From Aliarcobacter skirrowii CCUG 10374 (GTDB lineage: Bacteria > Campylobacterota > Campylobacteria > Campylobacterales > Arcobacteraceae), in contig NZ_CP032099.1 in NCBI RefSeq assembly GCF_003544835.1, positions 1,674,001-1,738,000 on the forward strand: 64,000 nt of DNA. The letters run 5' to 3'. Under the pieces are notes generated by a model, which was given only the letters and a program-made list of their open reading frames with translations, was not told the DNA's origin and ran no database searches. Of the stretch, positions 1 through 7,628 are shown piece after piece (position 1 is the stretch's first letter; each line of letters begins with the position of its first letter). The position numbers and the translations under genes were made by a program.

Positions 1-334
1 CTTCTCCATCAATAACTAAAACATCAGCATAAGGAATAACCGCAAATGTAAGAAAAGAAGCCATAAAAACAACAACAGGAGCAACTGTAAAAAAGAATTT
101 ATGTCTTACATGAGCTGGAGTAAAATCCTCTTTAAAAACAAGCTTTAACATATCTGCTAAAGCTTGAATTAGTCCACCTAATCTCATAGGTCCAATATTA
201 CATCTATTTGGACCACTTCTATCTTGTATAAATCCAGCAATTCTTCTCTCCCACCAAACCCAAACAGGAGTAAGTCCAACTGCAAGAACTACGGCTAAGA
301 TAATATTTACTAGAATAATAATTGTATTACTCAT
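1..334 (-). CDS. nuoH: NADH-quinone oxidoreductase subunit H (NuoH), N-terminal part, cut by window edge
   Basis: Proton-pumping membrane subunit of complex I that helps form the quinone chamber. Only the first 111 codons are in the window. After a first hydrophobic helix the protein shows the VWWERRIAGFIQDRSGPNR segment and an LGGLIQALADMLKL stretch, which are strongly conserved in NuoH/ND1, followed by a second helix. The ATG at 334 overlaps the nuoG stop as ATGA, so the two are translationally coupled. The gene continues to the left of position 1. Identification is secure from the conserved loop; the rest of the protein cannot be assessed. Confidence 0.95.
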   Translation of the reverse strand, partial: MSNTIIILVNIILAVVLAVGLTPVWVWWERRIAGFIQDRSGPNRCNIGPMRLGGLIQALADMLKLVFKEDFTPAHVRHKFFFTVAPVVVFMASFLTFAVIPYADVLVIDGE

Positions 335-1767
335 ATAGTTCCCTTCTCAATCATATATTTAATATCTTCTATAATTGTAGTTATAGTTTTCATAGGCTTA
401 TTTCTATCTATTTTTGAAACAACTTTTTGTCTAATTCCATCACAATTTATATATGTACCGCTTTTTTCATAAAAAGATGCAACACCTAAAGCTATATTTG
501 ATTTTGCTATTGTTAAACAGTTATGAGAGAATAAAGATATTACTTTTTTATCTTTTAATGCCTCTAAATTATTTTCAAAATAACTATTTTCTATAATAAA
601 TATAGTTTTTGAGCTATTTAAAGCTGATTCAAAATACTCTTTAGTTTCATCTATATTTAACTCTTTAAATGAGGCTCTATTTGCACTTTTATCTGCTTTT
701 CTTAAATAATCATCAGCAAAACTCTCATCATAAGTGTTTGGAGAGTAAGCACTTAATTTTATATTCAATTTTTCACACAATTTTTTACAATTTGCCATCT
801 CTTCGTAAGATAGATTTGGACTTAAAAGCATTAAAATATCTTTTGAAGTAGATAACTCTTTGAAGATATTTGCAATAGTATTTGAAATGTTTGATTCACT
901 ATTATTTATTAAAGCTGTTTCGAATCTATTATTTGATTCATTATGATAAGACAATCTTCCCTCATCACACATAAACCAACCATTTACTGCCTTATTTACT
1001 CTAGGTCTAAATCTATAAATCATATCATCTTTATATTTCTCTTTTCTATGATCTACATTTATATTACACCCTTTCGAACAACCATTACAAATAGCCTCAA
1101 AACTTTGTAAAAACCAAACTCTTTGTTTAAATCTAAAATCCTTGCTTGTTAATGCTCCAACTGGACATAAATCAACAACATTCATAGCATAAGGATTATT
1201 AAGTGGCTTTCCAGGGAAAGTTCCAATTACAGAGTGATCAGTTCTACTAATTACACCTAACTCACCTGTTTTTGTAATATCTTTACAAAATCTCACACAT
1301 CTAAGACATAAAACACATCTCTCTTGATCTAGCATTACATTTGAACCCAAATCAACTCTTTTGTCTGCGTTATTTTTATAATCAAGATTTACTCTTGAAG
1401 CATAAAATCCAGATTCCATATAGTAATCTTGAAGTTTACACTCTCCTGCTTGGTCACATGTAGGACAGTCAATTGGATGATTTATAAGTTCAAGTTCTAA
1501 TATATCACGTCTAACTTTTTCAATATTTGAACCCTTTGTTCTTACAACCATTCCATCTTTTATTGGTGTATCACATGCAATTTGAGGTCTTTTTTGACCC
1601 TCTATTTCAACCATACACATTCTACAATTTCCATCTTTTCCCAACGCTTGATGATAACAAAAGTGAGGGATATGGATTTTCTCATCCAATAATTTATCAA
1701 TCAACAAGCTACCTTTAGTAGCTTGAAATTGAACTCCATTAATTGTTATACTAACTTGATCAGCCAT
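331..1767 (-). CDS. nuoG: NADH-quinone oxidoreductase subunit G (NuoG), unusually short
   Basis: Iron-sulfur subunit of the peripheral arm of complex I, passing electrons from NuoF/E towards NuoB. An N-terminal 2Fe-2S ferredoxin domain has Cys37, 48, 51 and 65; His97, Cys101, Cys104 and Cys110 give the typical H-x3-C-x2-C-x5-C cluster; a CVLCLRC region and a CNGCSKGC region supply further 4Fe-4S ligands. The molybdopterin-type domain is reduced to about 200 residues, giving 478 aa against roughly 800-900 in common NuoG proteins, yet the frame is intact and the C terminus still has a GTYINCDG-like end. It lies 21 bp after gltA and overlaps nuoH. Confidence 0.93.
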   Translation of the reverse strand: MADQVSITINGVQFQATKGSLLIDKLLDEKIHIPHFCYHQALGKDGNCRMCMVEIEGQKRPQIACDTPIKDGMVVRTKGSNIEKVRRDILELELINHPIDCPTCDQAGECKLQDYYMESGFYASRVNLDYKNNADKRVDLGSNVMLDQERCVLCLRCVRFCKDITKTGELGVISRTDHSVIGTFPGKPLNNPYAMNVVDLCPVGALTSKDFRFKQRVWFLQSFEAICNGCSKGCNINVDHRKEKYKDDMIYRFRPRVNKAVNGWFMCDEGRLSYHNESNNRFETALINNSESNISNTIANIFKELSTSKDILMLLSPNLSYEEMANCKKLCEKLNIKLSAYSPNTYDESFADDYLRKADKSANRASFKELNIDETKEYFESALNSSKTIFIIENSYFENNLEALKDKKVISLFSHNCLTIAKSNIALGVASFYEKSGTYINCDGIRQKVVSKIDRNKPMKTITTIIEDIKYMIEKGTI

Positions 1768-1788
1768 AAATTCATATCCCCTTATTAT

Positions 1789-3075
1789 TTATTTACCTGT
1801 ATATAATTGTCTTGGTCTAGCAATTTTATGTTTTGGATCTCTTTTGAACTCTGCCCATTGAGCAATCCATCCTGGAGTTCTTCCTATAACAAATATTGGT
1901 GTAAACATCTCTACTGGAATTTTAAGTGCTGTTAATATAACTCCTGAATAAAAATCAATATTTGGATATAGACCTCTTTCTTTAAAGTAATCATCACTTA
2001 AAGCTGCTTCTTCAACTGCTGTTGCAATATCAATAAGTTTTGAATCAAGATTTAATTTCTCTCTTAATTTACCTTGTAAATCTCTTAGAGTATCTGCTCT
2101 TGGATCTCTGTTTTTATAAACTCTATGTCCAAACCCCATAAGTCTAAATGGATCATTTTTATCTTTTGCTTTAGCTATAAATGAAGGTACATTTTTAATA
2201 TCACCAATCATTCTTAGTTGATCCATAACCTTTTCATTTGCTCCACCATGAGCCGCTCCCCAAAGTGCTGAAATACCAGAAGCTATTGCAACATATGGAT
2301 GAGCCTCAGTTGATCCAACATTTCTAACTGTTGTTGTAGAAGCATTTTGTTCATGATCTGCATGAAGTGTTAAAATAGCATCAAGTGCATCAACTTCTAT
2401 TTGAGTAATCTCTTGATTTTTACCATTTCCTAAATATTTCATTTTCCCACCTGGATATGCTCTTAGCATATATAAGAAGTTTTCTGTGAAATATCTATTT
2501 ATATCTGGATAAATTAGTGGTGTTCCAATTGAGTTTCTATAAGCCATTGCTGCAATTGTAGGCATTTTTGCCATAATTCTATTTTGCATTGTTCTATACT
2601 CATCTTCATCTTCTAAATGTAAATGATCTTTATAAAATGCAGATAGAGCCATTGTTGCAGATGCCATTGTTGCCATTGGGTGTGCTCCATCTGGAAGTGC
2701 ATCAAATAGTCTAATAATTCCCTCATCAACAAAAGATCTATGTCTTATCTCTAAATCAAGATTTTTTGACTCATCTTTTGTTGGTAATCTTCCATTCATC
2801 AGTAGATATGATACATCTAAGAATGAGTGTTTACCAGCTAAATCAGCAATATCAATTCCTCTATATTTTAGTTCAGAGTTCTCACCATCAATAAAAGTAA
2901 TTTTTGACTCACAAGCCGCTGTTGAAGTATATCCTGGGTCAAATGTAAACATTCCAGAGTCTTTATAAAAAGTAGAAATATCTACAACACTTGGTCCTCT
3001 TGTACCATCAATAATATTGTACTCATAAGATTTACCAGTTCTGTTATCTGTAAAAGTCATTGTATTTTTTGCCAT
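1789..3075 (-). CDS. gltA: Citrate synthase (type II, hexameric-type length) inside the nuo operon
   Basis: Condenses oxaloacetate and acetyl-CoA to citrate, the entry step of the TCA cycle. The 428-residue protein has the family landmarks: an AHGGANEKV active-site segment with catalytic His, a GFGHRVYKNRDPRA segment, and a conserved C-terminal region with FIVGRTPGWIAQW. The N terminus has the beta-rich extension and a DPGYTST motif typical of Gram-negative GltA, which distinguishes it from the shorter PrpC at 29456. It starts 9 bp after the nuoF stop and ends 21 bp before nuoG, all on the same strand, so it is probably co-transcribed with complex I. No promoter of its own is evident. Confidence 0.95.
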   Translation of the reverse strand: MAKNTMTFTDNRTGKSYEYNIIDGTRGPSVVDISTFYKDSGMFTFDPGYTSTAACESKITFIDGENSELKYRGIDIADLAGKHSFLDVSYLLMNGRLPTKDESKNLDLEIRHRSFVDEGIIRLFDALPDGAHPMATMASATMALSAFYKDHLHLEDEDEYRTMQNRIMAKMPTIAAMAYRNSIGTPLIYPDINRYFTENFLYMLRAYPGGKMKYLGNGKNQEITQIEVDALDAILTLHADHEQNASTTTVRNVGSTEAHPYVAIASGISALWGAAHGGANEKVMDQLRMIGDIKNVPSFIAKAKDKNDPFRLMGFGHRVYKNRDPRADTLRDLQGKLREKLNLDSKLIDIATAVEEAALSDDYFKERGLYPNIDFYSGVILTALKIPVEMFTPIFVIGRTPGWIAQWAEFKRDPKHKIARPRQLYTGK

Positions 3076-3084
3076 TTGTTCTCC

Positions 3085-4344
3085 TTAGTTTTGATTATTT
3101 TTAATATAAGCGTCAAATTCGCTTCTAAACTTTTTAATAATACTTGCAATAATATCTTTAACAGCTGGTGCAAAAACACAAACTGTTTTTCCATTCATTG
3201 TTTCACACACATCTAAAATAGTTTGTAGATCATTTGAAGTTCCACAACCTTCTAATATATCTCTTATAATTTTATCAATCCAACCACAACCCTCTCTACA
3301 AGGTGTACATTGTCCACAAGATTCGTGATGATAAAACTCAATAATATTTTTAGCAACATCAACCATACATGCACTATCATCAATTACAATCATACCTCCT
3401 GTACCTAAAGTTGAACCTATATCCCACATTGATTCATAATCTAATACAGCTTTTTCTACTTCTTCAGCTGTTAGTATTGGACATGATGTTCCACCTGGAA
3501 TAACTGCTTTTAACTTTTTACCCTCAAGCATCCCACCACCAACTTCATTTAAGAAATCAATCATTTTATTTCCATATTGAAGTTCATAAACACCTGGGTT
3601 TTTAACAGGTCCTGATATTGCAAAAAGCATAGTTCCTGGAGATTTTGGTGTACCATATTTTGTATAACCCTCTGCTCCATTTTCAACTATATTTGGTACA
3701 GATGATATAGTTTCAACATTATTTACTGTTGCTGGATTATCATAAAACCACTCACACTCTTTTCCGTGAGGTTTAAGTCTTGGATGTCCTCTTTTTCCTT
3801 CAAGTGATTCAATAAGTGCAGATTTCTCTCCACAAATATATGCTCCTCCACCTCTATGAACTGTAATATCAACTTTAAAATCATATTTATCCATGATTTT
3901 ATCACCAATAATTTTTGCTTTATAAGCCTCTTGAATAGCTTCATTTAATCTATCAATAAAAAACTTATACTCACCTCTTATATAAATATAAGCATGATTT
4001 GCTTGAATCGCCCAACAAGTACAGATAATTCCTTCTATTAAAAGGTGTGGGTCATATTGGAAAATTTGTCTATCTTTAAAAGTTCCTGGTTCACTCTCAT
4101 CCCCATTTACTATTAGATATCTTGGTCTTCCATCAACTGGTGGCATAAGTTCCCATTTTGGTCCACAAGCAGCTCCTCCTCCACCTTTTCCTCTAAGCCC
4201 TGATGCAGTAACTTCAGCAGTAACTTCTTCAGGTTTCATAGTAAAAAGTTTATCAATAGAAGAGTATCTTCCATTTGCAAGGGCAACTTCAAGTTTGTGT
4301 GAATTTGGGATATCAAAATTTTTACTTACTATTTTAGTTATCAT
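3085..4344 (-). CDS. nuoF: NADH-quinone oxidoreductase subunit F (NuoF), NADH- and FMN-binding
   Basis: Binds NADH and FMN and carries 4Fe-4S cluster N3; it is the electron entry point of complex I. Visible motifs are a glycine-rich GLRGKGGGG segment near residue 50, NGDESEPGTFKDRQ near 80, YIYIRGEYKF near 120, GGGAYICGEKSALIESLEG near 165 and the cluster motif ESCGQCTPCREG near 340. The usual GEETAL is GEKSAL here, and the usual GxGFPTGxKW is GGAACGPKW, so this is a divergent NuoF although the core residues are kept. Its start overlaps the nuoE stop by 11 bp. Presence of NuoE and NuoF argues for NADH as donor. Confidence 0.94.
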   Translation of the reverse strand: MITKIVSKNFDIPNSHKLEVALANGRYSSIDKLFTMKPEEVTAEVTASGLRGKGGGGAACGPKWELMPPVDGRPRYLIVNGDESEPGTFKDRQIFQYDPHLLIEGIICTCWAIQANHAYIYIRGEYKFFIDRLNEAIQEAYKAKIIGDKIMDKYDFKVDITVHRGGGAYICGEKSALIESLEGKRGHPRLKPHGKECEWFYDNPATVNNVETISSVPNIVENGAEGYTKYGTPKSPGTMLFAISGPVKNPGVYELQYGNKMIDFLNEVGGGMLEGKKLKAVIPGGTSCPILTAEEVEKAVLDYESMWDIGSTLGTGGMIVIDDSACMVDVAKNIIEFYHHESCGQCTPCREGCGWIDKIIRDILEGCGTSNDLQTILDVCETMNGKTVCVFAPAVKDIIASIIKKFRSEFDAYIKNNQN

Positions 4345-4819
4345 TTTTGCACTCCCAAATTATTTTCTCTAACTTCTCTTTTGTTAATTTTCCATGATAA
4401 ACATTGTTTAATGCAATCATTGGAGCATCTCCACAAGCACCTTGACACTCAACTTCACTAAAAGTAAAAAGTCCATCAGCACTTGTTTGACCAGGTTCAA
4501 GCCCTAAAGTCTCTTTTATATAAGCTTTAAGTTCTCTTGCACCCATTAACATACAAGATACTGTTTTACACAGTTCAATATGATATTTACCTTTTGGTTT
4601 TAAGTTAAACATTGTATAAAAAGTTGCTACTTCATATACTTGCATAGGACTTTTTCCTACTCTTGAAGCTACATAAACCATAGCTTCAGGACTTACCCAA
4701 CCTTCTTGCTCTTGAACTAACCAAAGTGCTGGTAACATACAAGAGTCAATTTTTGGATATCTTGAAACATACTCTTGAAATTTTTCTTCATTTTGCGGTG
4801 TATATTTAAAACTACTCAT
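4334..4819 (-). CDS. nuoE: NADH-quinone oxidoreductase subunit E (NuoE), 2Fe-2S
   Basis: The 24-kDa-type subunit carrying 2Fe-2S cluster N1a next to NuoF. The 161-residue protein has the thioredoxin-like fold signatures EVATFYTMFNLKP and CKTVSCMLMGA, then ECQGACGDAPMIALN, giving the C-x4-C ... C-x3-C ligand set of the family. Length is normal. It overlaps the nuoCD stop by one base at 4819 and nuoF by 11 bases, consistent with stoichiometric, coupled translation. Confidence 0.95.
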   Translation of the reverse strand: MSSFKYTPQNEEKFQEYVSRYPKIDSCMLPALWLVQEQEGWVSPEAMVYVASRVGKSPMQVYEVATFYTMFNLKPKGKYHIELCKTVSCMLMGARELKAYIKETLGLEPGQTSADGLFTFSEVECQGACGDAPMIALNNVYHGKLTKEKLEKIIWECKNDN

Positions 4820-6453
4820 TATCTATCAAACTCCCCAGCAATAAAATTCAAACTAGCCATTGTAACAACAGCATCTGCAAGCATTGTACCTTCAACAATT
4901 TTTGAATAAGCTGCAAGTGAGTAAAAACATGGTGGTCTACATTTTACTTTATAAGGTCTTCCACTTCCATCACTTACAATAAAAAATCCCAACTCACCAT
5001 TTGTAGCCTCTGTTGAGCTATAGTATTCACCTTTTGGAACCATAATTCCTTCAAATGTAAGCTTAAATTGATTCATTAAACCTTCAATATTTCCATAAAC
5101 ATCTTTTTTAAGTGGTAAAACAGCATTTGGGGCATATACATTTATTGCACCATCTGGAAGATTTTTCATAGCTTGTCTAATAATTTTAATTGATTGAGTA
5201 ATCTCTTCAAATCTACACATCATTCTGTCATAAACATCTCCATGACTTCCAACAACTACATCAAAATCAAAGTTTTCATATCCATAATATGGCTTATCTT
5301 TTCTTAAATCGTGTGCAACACCAGTTGCTCTTAAATTTGGTCCACTAATTCCATTTGCTAAAGCAAAATCAGCTTTAATAACTCCAACATCTTGAGTTCT
5401 ATCATGATATATTCTATTGTGTGCGATTAGTGACAATACATCATCAACACCACTCTCTGTAGCTTTTAAAACATCTTCTAAATCAGCTGCAAAACCATCA
5501 TATAGATCAAACTCTAATCCACCAATTCTTGTGTAAGTATTTGTAAGTCTAGCACCTGTAAGTTTTGATAATAGATCATATGCTTTATCTCTTGCTGAGA
5601 ATAGATACCAAAGGCTTGTTAATCCACCAAGGTCAACCATATTTGCAGCATTACAAACAATATGGTCAATTATTCTACTTAACTCACCAATAATCACTCT
5701 AATCATCTTTGCTCGTGGAGTAATCTCAATATCTAACATCTCTTCAACTGCTTTTGCCCAACCAATATTATTTAATATAGCACTACAGTAGTTTAATCTA
5801 TCTGTATAAGGTATTACTTGAGAATATGTATGATGCTCACAAGCTTTTTCAAAACCTCTATGTAAATATCCAATCTCAGTAACGCAAGCTGTTATAGTTT
5901 CGCCTTCCATTGCTAAAAAGTTTCTAATAGTTCCATGGCTTGCTGGGTGTGATGGTCCAACATTTAAAAGCATTAAATCTTCAATCTCTTGATCAGAGTA
6001 CCCTTTTGATTTTAACAAAGGAGTCATCTCATCCATTAAATCATCAGTCTCTTTGCTTATTTGTCCATCTGTAATTTTGTAATCTTTTCTTAAAGGATGC
6101 CCTACAAACTCTTTATGATTTAAAACTCTTTTTAAATTTGGATGATTTAAAAATTTAATACCATATTGATCATAAGCCTCTCTTTCAGCCCAGTTTGCAG
6201 AAGCAAATAGATCATGAACAGATTCAACACTCAAAGTATCATCACTTACAAAAGCCTTTACAGTTGTCTCTTTTTTAAAATCACTGCTTCTTAAAACATA
6301 AACAACTGCAAATCTAGAAGGTGTAGAGTCAGGAAATTTTAGATAATCAACTGCAGTCATATCTAAAAGAATAGTAAAATCTTGGTTATTTTTTAAATTT
6401 AAAAGAGTAGATCTTAAATCTTTTGAATCAACTAATAAATCACACTTAAGCAT
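4819..6453 (-). CDS. nuoCD: NADH-quinone oxidoreductase fused subunits C and D (NuoCD)
   Basis: One 544-residue protein joins the 30-kDa NuoC domain (about residues 1-145, with [16 protein letters not shown] and HPLRKDY) to the 49-kDa NuoD domain (about 155-544, with [25 protein letters not shown] and a C-terminal [10 protein letters not shown] segment). NuoD lines the quinone-binding site together with NuoB. The linker contains an acidic [11 protein letters not shown] segment. Fused NuoCD is known in enterobacteria and several other lineages, so the fusion is not unusual in itself. The start overlaps nuoB by 8 bp and the end overlaps nuoE by 1 bp. Confidence 0.95.
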   Translation of the reverse strand: MLKCDLLVDSKDLRSTLLNLKNNQDFTILLDMTAVDYLKFPDSTPSRFAVVYVLRSSDFKKETTVKAFVSDDTLSVESVHDLFASANWAEREAYDQYGIKFLNHPNLKRVLNHKEFVGHPLRKDYKITDGQISKETDDLMDEMTPLLKSKGYSDQEIEDLMLLNVGPSHPASHGTIRNFLAMEGETITACVTEIGYLHRGFEKACEHHTYSQVIPYTDRLNYCSAILNNIGWAKAVEEMLDIEITPRAKMIRVIIGELSRIIDHIVCNAANMVDLGGLTSLWYLFSARDKAYDLLSKLTGARLTNTYTRIGGLEFDLYDGFAADLEDVLKATESGVDDVLSLIAHNRIYHDRTQDVGVIKADFALANGISGPNLRATGVAHDLRKDKPYYGYENFDFDVVVGSHGDVYDRMMCRFEEITQSIKIIRQAMKNLPDGAINVYAPNAVLPLKKDVYGNIEGLMNQFKLTFEGIMVPKGEYYSSTEATNGELGFFIVSDGSGRPYKVKCRPPCFYSLAAYSKIVEGTMLADAVVTMASLNFIAGEFDR

Positions 6454-6961
6454 CTAAAAATCCTTTATACTCTTTAACTCTATCTTTTAAAACTGATTCG
6501 TTTTTAGCTTTCTCTTGAATTCTCATAATTGCATCAAGTACAGCTTCAGGTCTTGGAGGACAACCAGCTATATACTCATCAACAGGAATTATTTGATCAA
6601 TTCCTTGAACAGTTGCATAGTTATCATAAAAACCACCACTACAAGCACATGCACCCATAGATATAACCCATTTTGGTTCACACATCTGCTCATAAATTTT
6701 TTTCAAAATTGGAGCTTGTTTATAAGAGATTGTTCCAGCAACAATAAGTAAATCTGCTTGTCTTGGAGAGAATCTTACAACCTCAGCACCAAATCTTGAA
6801 ACATCATATCTAGCAGCAGCTACTGCCATAAACTCAATACCACAACAAGCAGTTCCAAATGCCATTGGCCAAAGCGAATAAGATCTTCCCCAATTAACTG
6901 CAGCATCTAGTTTTGTTGTAAGTATATTATCACCTAAACTTGACTCAACTCCTAATCCCAT
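6446..6961 (-). CDS. nuoB: NADH-quinone oxidoreductase subunit B (NuoB), cluster N2
   Basis: Carries the terminal 4Fe-4S cluster N2 that reduces quinone. The 171-residue protein has the adjacent cysteines in [12 protein letters not shown], then MGACACSGG and [12 protein letters not shown], which together are the standard ligand set. The start overlaps the nuoA stop region by 10 bp and its end overlaps nuoCD. Length and motif order are normal for the family. Confidence 0.96.
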   Translation of the reverse strand: MGLGVESSLGDNILTTKLDAAVNWGRSYSLWPMAFGTACCGIEFMAVAAARYDVSRFGAEVVRFSPRQADLLIVAGTISYKQAPILKKIYEQMCEPKWVISMGACACSGGFYDNYATVQGIDQIIPVDEYIAGCPPRPEAVLDAIMRIQEKAKNESVLKDRVKEYKGFLDA

Positions 6962-7314
6962 GATAAAGCCTTTTTCTTATAAATATAGATTAACCCAATA
7001 AATAGTAACCCCATAAAGATGAACATTTTAGCTAATCCCGCATAGCCCAGTTCAACAACATTTACAGCCCAAGGAAACATAAAAATTACTTCAACATCAA
7101 ACAGTAAAAATGAGATTGCTACAAGATAAAACTTAATAGAAAATCTTACATTTGCTGTTCCTATAGGATTTGTAACACCACTTTCATAAACATTGTTTTT
7201 TATAACTGAGTTTTTATTGTTAGGTCCTATGAATTTTGTAAGTACAAAAACACCTGCTAGTATCAAACCTATTACAACAAAAACTACAGAAGATAAGACT
7301 ATTTCAGCTGACAT
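6952..7314 (-). CDS. nuoA: NADH-quinone oxidoreductase subunit A (NuoA), first gene of the operon
   Basis: Small membrane subunit (120 aa, three predicted helices) near the junction of membrane and peripheral arms of complex I. The loop with [40 protein letters not shown] matches the family: acidic and aromatic residues in FDVEVIF are conserved. An AGGAAAAAAG-type ribosome site lies directly upstream of ATG at 7314. As the most upstream gene it defines the operon start; -10-like elements are seen at 7386-7391 and 7405-7410. Confidence 0.95.
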   Translation of the reverse strand: MSAEIVLSSVVFVVIGLILAGVFVLTKFIGPNNKNSVIKNNVYESGVTNPIGTANVRFSIKFYLVAISFLLFDVEVIFMFPWAVNVVELGYAGLAKMFIFMGLLFIGLIYIYKKKALSWD

Positions 7315-7385
7315 CTTTTTTCCTAGTTCAAAAATTAAAAATCAAATTTGATTGTACACAAATTTTATGAAGTAAACAAATATTT

Positions 7386-7391
7386 ATTATA
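7386..7391 (-). promoter_or_regulatory. Candidate -10 element of the nuo operon
   Basis: The plus strand reads ATTATA, so TATAAT on the minus strand, about 72 bp upstream of the nuoA ATG. A second copy of the hexamer lies at 7405-7410. Campylobacterota housekeeping promoters have a strong extended -10 and little -35, so no -35 is claimed. Either hexamer could be the real one. Confidence 0.45.
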
Positions 7392-7534
7392 CTTTTGAAC
7401 AAAAATTATATTTTAGTGTGTAAAAAAGGCAAAAAAATATGATTTGTTTTAACTTTTTATATTTTATAAAGCCCAATTAATCGGCTTCTAATTTTAATAT
7501 GTGAAAAAAAGTAATAGCTATTTTAATTGATACA

Positions 7535-7580
7535 AAATGAAACATAACATTAATTCTCACAAATGAAAGATAGCATTAAT
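7535..7580 (+). repeat. Pair of 20-bp direct repeats upstream of the UbiD-type gene
   Basis: Copy 1 at 7535-7554 and copy 2 at 7561-7580 share 18 of 20 bases (AAATGAAASATARCATTAAT consensus). They start 26 bp apart, about two and a half helical turns, and end 3 bp before the TATAAT at 7584-7589. The position is typical of an activator or repressor site; the protein that would bind is unknown. Confidence 0.6.
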
Positions 7581-7583
7581 AAA

Positions 7584-7589
7584 TATAAT
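7584..7589 (+). promoter_or_regulatory. Candidate -10 element for the UbiD-type decarboxylase gene
   Basis: A TATAAT hexamer 39 bp before the ATG at 7629, immediately downstream of the direct repeats. A start site near 7596 would give a leader of about 33 nt with a GAGG ribosome site. Confidence 0.5.
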
Positions 7590-7628
7590 GCTAAAGTTAA
7601 AACCAAAATAATTTAAGTAGAGGTAGAG

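Larger units (their letters stand above)
7315..7628. promoter_or_regulatory. Divergent intergenic region between nuoA and the menaquinone decarboxylase gene
   Basis: This 314-bp gene-free stretch holds the promoters of both flanking units. On the minus strand TATAAT-type -10 elements for nuo can be read at 7386-7391 and 7405-7410. On the plus strand a TATAAT is at 7584-7589, followed by a GAGG ribosome site just before ATG 7629. Two near-identical 20-bp direct repeats (7535-7554 and 7561-7580) precede the plus-strand -10. No convincing small gene was found; the remainder is AT-rich. Confidence 0.7.

Noticed and set aside
331-1767. Short NuoG as a frameshifted pseudogene
   Set aside because: The frame is open to a NuoG-like C terminus and overlaps the nuoH start with a clean ATGA, which argues against a broken gene.
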